Made by a program: the position numbers and the translations under genes. This document shows, piece after piece, positions 1 to 7,500 of a stretch of DNA of 37,630 bases; position 1 is the stretch's first letter, and every line of letters starts with the position of its first letter. Source of the stretch: Bacteroidales bacterium. Lineage in GTDB: Bacteria; Bacteroidota; Bacteroidia; Bacteroidales; P3. The notes under the pieces are model-generated. The model saw only the letters and a program-made list of their open reading frames with translations. It searched no databases and was not told the origin of the DNA. The DNA lies in assembly GCA_017454015.1 (NCBI GenBank), contig JAFTDW010000013.1:1-37630 (forward strand), given 5' to 3'.

Positions 1-365
1 GCAGGAGGGCGACAGGCAATACCAGCCCGCACAAAGGGTCTCGAAGCATTTCACTGTCAGGGACGGAACGCAAGGGACACGCAATGTGGAGGGTGGAGAC
101 AAAAGGGACGGCATGACACTGTACCCCAACCCGACGGCGGGCACGCTGCACATAGAATGCCCCGACGGCGGCCTGGAGGGCGCCAAGGTGAGCCTGTTAT
201 CGACGCTGGGGCACTACGAGAGGGTGCCGCTACGCCGGCGCAGCGACTCTCACATGGAAGCCGACCTCTCGCACCTCGCCGCAGGCATATACTACCTGCA
301 ATTGGCCTCGGCCACAAAGGTGTACACAGAGAAAGTGATCGTGCTAAAGGGCCCGAAATAACTTT
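1..365 (+). repeat. Shared T9SS-tail repeat, copy 1
   Basis: Bases 1-365 match 2420-2784 at 363 of 365 positions. The two differences, 139 (g) vs 2558 (a) and 250 (t) vs 2669 (a), are both synonymous (Ala and Ser codons). The match runs to the window edge, so the true left boundary is unknown. It ends 4 bases after the stop codon. Such near identity between neighbouring genes suggests recent duplication or gene conversion of the sorting tail. Confidence 0.95.
2..361 (+). CDS. 3' end of a T9SS-sorted surface/secreted protein (partial)
   Basis: This is the last ~119 codons of a gene that begins left of the window; the reading frame is open from base 2. The visible protein has the end of an Ig-like/beta-sandwich segment (QEGDRQYQPAQRVSKHFTV). 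A classic type A T9SS C-terminal sorting domain follows: LYPNPTAGTLHI near its start, then LAAGIYYLQL and KVIVLKGPK at the end. In this family the domain directs export across the outer membrane and is removed or used for surface anchoring. The ATG at 86 inside the frame is not the start, because coding similarity to the next gene's tail extends left of it to base 1. The ectodomain, and so the function, is not visible. The tail is almost identical to that of the gene at 459-2780. Confidence 0.85.
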   Translation, partial: QEGDRQYQPAQRVSKHFTVRDGTQGTRNVEGGDKRDGMTLYPNPTAGTLHIECPDGGLEGAKVSLLSTLGHYERVPLRRRSDSHMEADLSHLAAGIYYLQLASATKVYTEKVIVLKGPK

Positions 366-458
366 CCCTCCACGTGTCATTGGAGGTGCCCATTGATTAC
401 AGCACATGCATCTATCGGCAGCAACATTAACACAAAAAAGTGCGAACTTCAAATGTTT

Positions 459-2780
459 ATGAATACAAGGACAAAATTTTTAATATCAGTCTTGTTGTCG
501 TTCATGGCCAGCGGTGCCCTGGGGCAGGACTTCGAGTGGGTCAGGACGTATACTGGTTCAGATCTCCAGAATATGGATTGGCCTGTCAATGATATCAAGG
601 GCTCTTTTGTGGATGCGCAGGGCAACATCTATATAGTTGGCAACATCTCGTCCGACGGCAGCATACTCGGTGTGGATCTGCTTCCGCAGGGGGTCTTCTC
701 AAACCGCCCAAGCTGCAGCGTTGTCGTGGCCAAGATATCGCCCCAAGGGCAGCTGGTGTGGCACAAGGCTATTTATCATTCACTGAAAGATCAGTATGCA
801 CTCTCGCTATGCCGTATGGGCGACACCGCCTTTATGGTAATGCTCATTTTCTGCCCCATGGATTATCGTAGCGGCGAGTATATATATTATCTTGACACAC
901 TGATAACCACGGCCGACACTGGTTTCTTTTTGCCGCAGTTTGCCACCCGTCGAATTGGGGCGGCGAACATGTTTTTGACCTTCGACCTCGACGGGAATGT
1001 CCTTGAACGGCATATTCTCGAAGTTGGGTATAAAGACAGCAGCGGGCAAGATGTTACCTTCCGTATTTCAGATCCGTGTTGTCCGTATATTTTCCCCAAT
1101 CTCGATGCACTGAGTACTACTGGCCTTACCGGCGAGACTTTTGCCGTAGACCACGACGGAAACATCTATGTTGCGCGGCACTCCTTTGATAGAAAAAATA
1201 TCAATGTCACTACCGACAGTTTTTATACAATAAGCTGCAGCGACGGCTCTATCAGCGCTCTGAAGATAATGGTGGACGGGAGGGATTCTCTGGTCTACCC
1301 CCTGACACAGCGGACGCCCCTGTGGAACCAGCAGATACTGAAGTTCGCCCCGCATTTCGACAGCCTGCTGGGCGGGGTGTATTTATATGACACCCCATAT
1401 ATTGATACGACAGTATCGCTTTCGGATATTATCTCAATGGAAGTGGACAGGGATAACAACCTGTATGTTACATTGCAATACTGTGGATTCCCGTCCAAAT
1501 ATACACATGTGGCAAATTCCGACTCGCTGTTTGTTAGATGTGACACTATTGCGGGCTCGGGGTGTGTGGTAGTATACAGCCCTGACCTGCGGCCGACAGA
1601 TGTGATTCAGCCCGCTGTGATAGAGGGTGGTTATGCCCATGCTTTTTTGTGTGGTGGTATAATGGGGCATTCCTGTTATTTTGACTACGAGACGAAATCG
1701 CTATTTGTTTCAGGTGGCGTTGATGGTTTTTGGTCGGGCCTACCTACAATGACGTATAAAGGCGATACGATATATGCCCCAAATGTAGTGTCGGCCTTCT
1801 GGCTCAGGCTGGATATGGATAGTCATAAACTGCTCTCGTATGGTATGACGCGTCAGACACAAGTGGCAAGAGACAACAGGCATGGAATATCGTTTGTGGC
1901 GGCGAAAAACAACAGGGTCTTTTCGGAAATCCGATTCTGGCATTTGCTGTTTGCCGACACCATGCTGACCTCTCCCCACGATGGCATAGCGTTTGCCGTA
2001 TGGGACTACGACGGCCATGAACTGCAGATTGAGAACTACAATATAAGCAGTAGCAGGAACCTTACGAGACAGATACACTTGCTCGACAGCGCTGTGTATC
2101 TCACAGGCACTTTTGTCGAAGACGCCACCTTCGGCTCCATTGTCCAGCGCGTACAACACGGCAGCAGCAAGGCGCACGTGGCGCGGTATGTGGACACGTC
2201 GTTTATGCGCCCTTACGTATGGCACGAGACGCGTGAGCCGCAGACCATAGTGTGGCAACAGGAGCCTGACGTCAGGCTCGCCGACCGCGCCGTGCCGCTC
2301 ACCGCCACAACGACCAGCGGCCTGCCGGTGCGCTATGTAAGCCTAGACCGCGCGGTGGCCTACGTAAGAGGCGACTCGCTGCATTTCGTGGCAGCGGGCA
2401 CGGCAACTGTCACGGCGCTGCAGGAGGGCGACAGGCAATACCAGCCCGCACAAAGGGTCTCGAAGCATTTCACTGTCAGGGACGGAACGCAAGGGACACG
2501 CAATGTGGAGGGTGGAGACAAAAGGGACGGCATGACACTGTACCCCAACCCGACGGCAGGCACGCTGCACATAGAATGCCCCGACGGCGGCCTGGAGGGC
2601 GCCAAGGTGAGCCTGTTATCGACGCTGGGGCACTACGAGAGGGTGCCGCTACGCCGGCGCAGCGACTCACACATGGAAGCCGACCTCTCGCACCTCGCCG
2701 CAGGCATATACTACCTGCAATTGGCCTCGGCCACAAAGGTGTACACAGAGAAAGTGATCGTGCTAAAGGGCCCGAAATAA
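459..2780 (+). CDS. T9SS-sorted surface/secreted protein with beta-propeller-like ectodomain
   Basis: I place the start at ATG 459 (MNTRTKFLISVLL...), which gives a clean signal peptide ending near ASGALGQ and a 773-residue product. The open frame extends upstream only to a TTG at 393, which would bury the signal peptide. Residues ~25-600 contain repeated 'D..GNIYIVGNIS' and 'DRDNNLYVTLQ' blade-like segments resembling SBBP/beta-propeller repeats. Residues ~610-680 look Ig-like (VPLTATTTSGLPVRYVSLD). Residues ~690-773 are a type A T9SS sorting domain. The first ~1.6 kb is visibly AT-richer than the last ~0.6 kb, so the gene looks like a mosaic of a distinct ectodomain and a GC-rich shared tail. 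The ligand or role is unknown; export to the cell surface is inferred from signal peptide plus sorting domain. Confidence 0.88.
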   Translation: MNTRTKFLISVLLSFMASGALGQDFEWVRTYTGSDLQNMDWPVNDIKGSFVDAQGNIYIVGNISSDGSILGVDLLPQGVFSNRPSCSVVVAKISPQGQLVWHKAIYHSLKDQYALSLCRMGDTAFMVMLIFCPMDYRSGEYIYYLDTLITTADTGFFLPQFATRRIGAANMFLTFDLDGNVLERHILEVGYKDSSGQDVTFRISDPCCPYIFPNLDALSTTGLTGETFAVDHDGNIYVARHSFDRKNINVTTDSFYTISCSDGSISALKIMVDGRDSLVYPLTQRTPLWNQQILKFAPHFDSLLGGVYLYDTPYIDTTVSLSDIISMEVDRDNNLYVTLQYCGFPSKYTHVANSDSLFVRCDTIAGSGCVVVYSPDLRPTDVIQPAVIEGGYAHAFLCGGIMGHSCYFDYETKSLFVSGGVDGFWSGLPTMTYKGDTIYAPNVVSAFWLRLDMDSHKLLSYGMTRQTQVARDNRHGISFVAAKNNRVFSEIRFWHLLFADTMLTSPHDGIAFAVWDYDGHELQIENYNISSSRNLTRQIHLLDSAVYLTGTFVEDATFGSIVQRVQHGSSKAHVARYVDTSFMRPYVWHETREPQTIVWQQEPDVRLADRAVPLTATTTSGLPVRYVSLDRAVAYVRGDSLHFVAAGTATVTALQEGDRQYQPAQRVSKHFTVRDGTQGTRNVEGGDKRDGMTLYPNPTAGTLHIECPDGGLEGAKVSLLSTLGHYERVPLRRRSDSHMEADLSHLAAGIYYLQLASATKVYTEKVIVLKGPK

Positions 2781-2784
2781 CTTT
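2420..2784 (+). repeat. Shared T9SS-tail repeat, copy 2
   Basis: Second copy of the 365-bp tail repeat (see 1-365). Immediately after the stop the sequence diverges from copy 1 (cttttctgtc here against ctttccctcc at 362-371), so this copy does not share the downstream flank that copy 1 and the orphan fragment have. Confidence 0.95.
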
Positions 2785-2862
2785 TCTGTCAGCACCTTAT
2801 GATAATCATTAAAAATAATGAATACTAAATTCTTTACCTAATTGTTTTGAACCGATGGTCAT

Positions 2863-2902
2863 GAACTGAGGTCATGTGGCGAGCCTGCGAACTGAGGTCA
2901 TG
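2863..2902 (+). repeat. 14-bp direct repeat pair
   Basis: GAACTGAGGTCATG occurs at 2863-2876 and again at 2889-2902, 26 bp apart start to start. The second copy overlaps the left arm of the inverted repeat that brackets the NYN gene. The function is unknown; it could be a protein-binding pair or a duplicated end of a mobile element. Confidence 0.8.
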
Positions 2903-2916
2903 AGCACCTATGAAAT
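2892..2916 (+). repeat. Left arm of inverted repeat bracketing the NYN gene
   Basis: Bases 2892-2916 are the reverse complement of 4207-4231 at 23 of 25 positions; the shared core is ATGAGCACCTATGAAAT. The two mismatches are a TC/CT swap. Similarity weakens inward into A-runs. The arms enclose 1,340 bp with a single complete gene. No flanking target-site duplication is obvious. Confidence 0.8.
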
Positions 2917-3092
2917 TAAAAACATGACAGCGAATAAAGGGCAAAATCAATTTTAGGTATAGCATTTAGCAATCATGTTAAAAATATATGAATGCATCTT
3001 CTCAAGCAACCATCTTGCAAGTTTGAAAAACAAAGTGATAAAAAATAATTATGCTATATATCAGTATTTTGTAAAAAAAAATCCCCAAATAT

Positions 3093-3123
3093 TTTGCCAA
3101 TCCGGAAAAAAGTTGTACTTTTG
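3093..3123 (+). promoter_or_regulatory. Bacteroidota-type promoter for the NYN gene
   Basis: TTTG at 3093-3096 is followed after 19 bp by TACTTTTG at 3116-3123, matching the established Bacteroidota consensus TTTG-N19-21-TAnnTTTG. Transcription would start around 3130, leaving a ~110-nt leader before the ATG at 3240. The gene therefore has its own promoter inside the bracketed segment. Confidence 0.8.
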
Positions 3124-3239
3124 CATCACGATTATGCTCACGGCCACGTTTGTTCCAGTAGCAGTACCATCAAAATCTGCCCCCTTGATAATGAGCAAGC
3201 CCTCCCGCGAGCTTTTTTTTATACCTATTTTTATACCTA

Positions 3240-3950
3240 ATGGATAAAAAAAGAAAGCATCAGCACCAGCTCCCGCCAACAAAAATCGCTGTCCTTGTTG
3301 ATGGTGGTTTCTTCCTCAAGCGTTTCAATGCCCTCTACAACAAAGACAAAAGCATGTTACCCGGGGATATTGCAGACTCCCTCCACAACTTGGCTCTGCG
3401 CCTAACTGGAAGCAACACCCTCTACCGCATCTTCTACTACGACTGCGAACCACTCAACAAAAAATTCCACAACCCTATAACACACCGCGCAGTTGATTTC
3501 GGCAAGTCTGATGAATACAATTTTCGCCGAGATTTCTTCGATGCACTGCGCCGCAAACGTAAGGTTGCCCTCCGTCTTGGAACACTAAAGGACAATGGTC
3601 ACTGGCTTATTCATCCCGATGCGACAAAACAACTCCTTGCAGGACATAAAACCTTGGAGGACTTGACCGAAAACGACCTATATATGGAAATACGCCAGAA
3701 AGGAATCGACATGAAAATTGGTGTTGATATTGCCTCTCTCGCCCTAAAACGCCTCGTCGACACCATTATCCTTGTTGCCGGTGACGCTGACTTCGTTCCT
3801 GCTGCCAAACTTGCCCGTCGTGAAGGTGTCGACTTCATTCTCCACCCCATGTGCGCCCACATAGACCAGTCTCTCTTCGAACATATCGACGGGCTCAGTT
3901 CAGTCAGACCCCACCTAAAAAACGAAACCGACGAAACCGAAAAACCTTAA
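3240..3950 (+). CDS. NYN (LabA/DUF88-like PIN-fold) domain protein, putative nuclease
   Basis: The 236-residue cytoplasmic protein has no signal peptide. Its acidic motifs are those of NYN domains: VDGGFF at ~20-25 (Asp21), QKGIDMKIGVD at ~153-163 (Asp157, Asp163) and GDADF at ~181-185 (Asp182, Asp184). NYN proteins are PIN-like, metal-dependent RNases. The substrate here cannot be told; roles in RNA turnover or defence are possible. A lysine/histidine-rich N-terminus (KKRKHQHQ) and an acidic C-terminus flank the domain. Codon use is AT-richer (AAA, ATT, TTT) than in the surrounding GC-rich genes. The gene has its own promoter and sits within inverted repeats, next to a stranded T9SS-tail fragment. 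Together these suggest a horizontally acquired or mobile accessory gene. Confidence 0.85.
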   Translation: MDKKRKHQHQLPPTKIAVLVDGGFFLKRFNALYNKDKSMLPGDIADSLHNLALRLTGSNTLYRIFYYDCEPLNKKFHNPITHRAVDFGKSDEYNFRRDFFDALRRKRKVALRLGTLKDNGHWLIHPDATKQLLAGHKTLEDLTENDLYMEIRQKGIDMKIGVDIASLALKRLVDTIILVAGDADFVPAAKLARREGVDFILHPMCAHIDQSLFEHIDGLSSVRPHLKNETDETEKP

Positions 3951-3965
3951 CGCGTACCTTTAATG

Positions 3966-4079
3966 CTCTCGCACCTCGCCGCAGGCATATACTACCTGCA
4001 ATTGGCCTCGGCCACAAAGGTGTACACAGAGAAAGTGATCGTGCTAAAGGGCCCGAAATAACTTTCCCTCCACGTGTCA
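3966..4079 (+). pseudogene. Orphan fragment of the shared T9SS tail
   Basis: These 114 bases are identical to 266-379. They comprise the last ~31 codons of the sorting domain (from LSHLAAGIYY to KGPK), the TAA stop, and 18 bases of downstream flank. No gene body precedes the fragment: its natural frame is not joined to a start, and the NYN gene's stop lies 16 bp upstream. It is a remnant left by recombination or deletion. Because it carries the flank of copy 1 and not of copy 2, it derives from a copy-1-like locus. Confidence 0.92.
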
Positions 4080-4159
4080 CAGGCATTTGTTTGAACACAA
4101 ATTGCATTAAGGTGGGTCCTATTTTTTCATTGAGAGCGCACATTCTCCGCTACGCTATC

Positions 4160-4178
4160 GAAATGCCACTGGCATTTC
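4160..4178 (+). repeat. Short perfect hairpin
   Basis: GAAATGCC at 4160-4167 pairs with GGCATTTC at 4171-4178 around a 3-base loop. Only two T follow, so it is a weak terminator candidate for the NYN transcript. Confidence 0.5.
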
Positions 4179-4206
4179 TTCACTCCGAGACGCATATCGT
4201 TTTTTT

Positions 4207-4231
4207 ATTTCATAGGTGCTCATAGCCTCAG
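4207..4231 (-). repeat. Right arm of inverted repeat bracketing the NYN gene
   Basis: Reverse complement of 2892-2916 at 23 of 25 positions. Its outer edge runs directly into an AGCAATTGAGAG plus hairpin element (4230-4264) that recurs at 26134-26163. Confidence 0.8.
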
Positions 4232-4264
4232 CAATTGAGAGTTAGCCTCTCCGAGGCTATTTTT
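4230..4264 (+). terminator. Hairpin with T-run, part of a repeated element
   Basis: TAGCCTC (4243-4249), loop TCC, GAGGCTA (4253-4259) and five T (4260-4264) form a good intrinsic terminator, probably closing the NYN transcript. It is preceded by AGCAATTGAGAG (4230-4241). The same arrangement, with different but complementary stem bases, recurs at 26134-26163. Confidence 0.7.
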
Positions 4265-4276
4265 AGAGGTCACCCT

Positions 4277-4310
4277 AATTGAACCGTTAATTTTTGTTAA
4301 CGGTTCAATT
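4277..4310 (+). repeat. Perfect 14-bp inverted repeat
   Basis: AATTGAACCGTTAA at 4277-4290 and its exact complement TTAACGGTTCAATT at 4297-4310 are separated by TTTTTG. No T-run follows on the plus strand, so it is not a standard terminator. It may be a cruciform, an operator or a small element end. Confidence 0.75.
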
Positions 4311-4423
4311 ACATGATAATTAACGTTTTGTACCTCGATGCGCTAAAATATAATTTTGAGCACAAATTGCACGTTTTTTACCACGTATCACACGTGTCGC
4401 AGGTAAGTAGGTAGCCTGATTAG

Positions 4424-4457
4424 AATCGCTACGCAGACCCGTGCGGAGCGATTTTTT
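4424..4457 (+). terminator. Intrinsic terminator upstream of the giant gene
   Basis: AATCGCT (4424-4430) pairs with AGCGATT (4447-4453), with a further inner CGCA/TGCG pairing, followed by a run of T to 4457. It insulates the giant gene from transcription entering from the left. Confidence 0.75.
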
Positions 4458-4487
4458 CTGCCGTCTCGTTTTTTTTGTGTATATTTG
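4457..4487 (+). promoter_or_regulatory. Probable promoter of the giant surface-protein gene
   Basis: TATATTTG at 4480-4487 fits the -7 element TAnnTTTG exactly. TCTG at 4457-4460 lies 19 bp upstream and matches 3 of 4 bases of the -33 element. The leader to ATG 4578 would be ~85 nt. Confidence 0.6.
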
Positions 4488-4577
4488 CAAATCCGTATAT
4501 TATGCTTTTTATACATATAAAAGGCGTGATATGTGGTGGTATGTAATTGATATAGAATAAAAAAGAGAATTTATTAT

Positions 4578-7500
4578 ATGAAGAAGTTATTTGCATTGAC
4601 AGGCTTTGTTTTGGCGTTATTGTCGGTGGCTCACGGACAGATTACGACAAAGTATCAACAAAGTTTTGAGAGCAGTGGCGAAACGTATGGTTACAGTGTG
4701 GGCAGCGGCGATGTGCAGCCGATAGACCTCAGCAGCGCGCCCAGCGGCAACCGTGTGCTCTTTATGCATCACACGAGTACCGATGCCGTTACTATACTCG
4801 ACACCATCGACTTTACCGAGAACAGCAGCTACAGCTACTTCGTGCTCTCTTTCATGCATGTGAGCACAGCCAACCCTCTCGACTGCCGTTTGGCGAGTGA
4901 GGTGGGTTTGGTGGAGGTGAAGCGCCCGAGCCAGTCCGACAACGACTGGGTGCTGCTGACGAGCAGCTACTACGACCGCACATGGGGCGGCGGTTCGAGC
5001 GACTACGCCGGTACAGGCTCTTTCTCGAACAGAAGCTACCCCGTGTGGTCCACCGAAGGCGCCACCACCACAGGCTGGAAAGGCGAACGCTTCAACCTCA
5101 ACAACCTGTTTCAGGGCGTTCAACTCACCGACAAGAAACTCCTTGTGCGCTTCACGCTGAAAGCAAAATCTTCTTCAGGCACTACCGACAACGGCTGGAT
5201 GATTGACGGTATCACTGTCAAGGCGAGCCCCATGAGCATGGTGTCGCCTATTCTCAGCATGGTGAGCTACCCCGACCTCATTGACTACCCCACGAGCCGC
5301 AGCACCCGCATAGAAGGCCGCGCCACCACTACGGTGCAGCAGGGCCTCGACCCCGACAGCATGTACATAGAATACCACTATGGCGCCAACGGTGACGTGC
5401 GCCGCGTGGCTTTCGCCGCAGTGCAGGGCAGCAACAACCTCTTCAGAGGCTACATACCTTTCTGCGGTTACGACACCATGGTCTACTACCGCGTGGTGGT
5501 GAAGGATGCCACCACCAACGCCAACTCGGTGTCGTACCCCTTTGCCGAAGGCGCGTGGGAACGCTACCGCAGTGTGCGCTTCGGACCCGCCGACGCCCCG
5601 TGGTACAAGGGTGGGCAAGGTATAAGGGGAGGCACAGTGCTCGAAGTGCCTCTCGCAACAGCCAACACGGCAAACCGTAACAAAGTGCCGTTCCCCACTA
5701 CTCCGGAGTGCGGCGGCGACAACCGTACGCAGATGATTTACGACTCGGCAATGATGGCAAGCGCAGGCTACGGCCCCGGGGCTATCACGGCTATCTCGTT
5801 CCTCTCCGCCTCTACAGTAAGCAATCAGCGCCTTGACAGGTTCCAGATTAAGATGCGCAATCTGAATGGCAACGAGCGCGGCAGCTCGACATTCTACGGC
5901 GACAGCATGAAAGTGGTCTACGACGGACAATACACTCTCAGCGCAAGCAACGGCTCGTGGACTACCATAACGTTGCAGGACACGTTCTTCTATGCAGGCC
6001 ACAACCTGCTGATAGTGACAACTACCGACATGGTGTCCAGCAATCCGCCGGCAGTGTCGTTGCAGAGCGTGGCAACGGAGATTGATATGCAGAGCCTCTA
6101 TGTGGGTTTCGACGCCAGCTACTTATTCAGCCCGTTCGACCCCGGCTATGCCCAGTATTTCGGCCCTTCGGCTATGCCCAGTACGGAGCCCTACCAGCCC
6201 AATTTCCGCTTCAAGGCTCATGCCAACCTGCCACTGATGCATGACTGCGGAGTGAGCGGCTTTGTGACACCCAACGACTCCACCTCCGCCAACGCCCTTT
6301 CGTCGAACAACGTGATAGTAACCCTCAAGAACTACGGCGCCTCGCCGATAAGCAGTGTGAGGCTGTGGTATAGTGTTGACACGGGAGCGGCACGCTACTA
6401 TGACTGGAGCGGCACCCTCGCGGCAGGTGCCACAACCAATGTGACACTGTACACCAACCAGACCTATAGCCCAGGCTACCATGAGATTATGGCGTGGGTC
6501 GACGACTCGGTGACAAGCAACGGCATGCTCTACCGCGACCACGAACCCCTCAACGACACACTGAAGACCCATTTCATAGCCTGCGCCGGCGCTTTCAACG
6601 GTCAGCGGCAGGTGGGTGGCGCAGGTGCCGACTATGCCACGCTGGAGAACATGCTCTACGCACTGCGCGAGTGCGGCGTGAACGGCTCGCTCACCGTCAA
6701 ACTCTCCCCGGGCACCTACCAAGTGTGTGAGTTCCCGACGATAGCAGGCCTCTCCAATGCCAACTACATACAGTTTGAGCCGCTCAACGGTCAGCCCGGC
6801 TCGGTGCGGTTTGTGCTTAACAGCAACGCCCAGTCGCTCCTCGACGTGCAGAGAGTGTCGCATATCCGCTTCAAGAACATAACGTTTGTCAAACCCAACG
6901 ACACATACACCGCCACCTACATGGTGTGTATGAGCCGCAACAGCCAGGATATGCGGTTCGACGGTTGCCGCTTTATCGACAGCTCGGCATCCAGGGCGAC
7001 GGCTCTGACAGCTCTTATCCATTCGGGCGGCGCCGACAATATGCGTGTCACCAACTGCTACTTCTACCAAGGCAGCACGGGCATCAGCCTTGTGGGACCG
7101 TCGAGCCAGAACCCCGCAGCGAGCAACTACGTTTACGGCTCCACCTTCGAGAACCAGGTGTCGTGTGCCATGCAGGTGCGCAACCAGTACAATGCCATTG
7201 TCGACAGCAACATGCTGAACGATGTGCAGGACAACTCGAGCTACCTGATATTGTTGCAGGACTGCTCCGGCGCACAGCTGCGCATAACCCGCAACCGCAT
7301 GTACTCCACCAACGGCGCAGGCTGTCTCGGTGTCTCTGGCGTGCAGGGCATGATGTCGGGCTCCGCAGTGGTGGCCAACAACATGATAGTGTGCGATGAC
7401 AACGGCCGCGGCAATGTGCTTACCACTCCGTTCAACATCATCTCGGCACAGTATGTCAAGATTGTATATAACTCGGTGAAACTCATGGCACCGTCGCGTT

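Larger units (their letters stand above)
4071..4403 (+). repeat. Small shuffled repeats X (13 bp) and Y (17 bp)
   Basis: X (CACGTGTCRCAGG) is at 4071-4083 and 4391-4403 with one mismatch. Y (TTTGARCACAAATTGCA) is at 4090-4106 and 4355-4371 with one mismatch. All are direct, but the order is X-Y then Y-X. The first X overlaps the end of the orphan tail fragment. The meaning is unknown; they may be ends of a decayed element. Confidence 0.6.

Noticed and set aside
2975-3247. 90-codon plus-strand frame upstream of the NYN gene
   Set aside because: It runs across the consensus promoter (3093-3123) of the NYN gene, shows no motif, and overlaps the NYN start.
3851-4225. 124-codon plus-strand frame overlapping the NYN 3' end and the orphan tail
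   Set aside because: It reads the orphan sorting-domain fragment in the wrong frame; the natural frame gives LSHLAAGIYYLQL.
4243-4457. tRNA or other structured RNA gene among the hairpins
   Set aside because: The hairpins are separate short stems with T-runs or simple palindromes. No cloverleaf, T-loop GTTCRA box with partner arms, or CCA end could be assembled.
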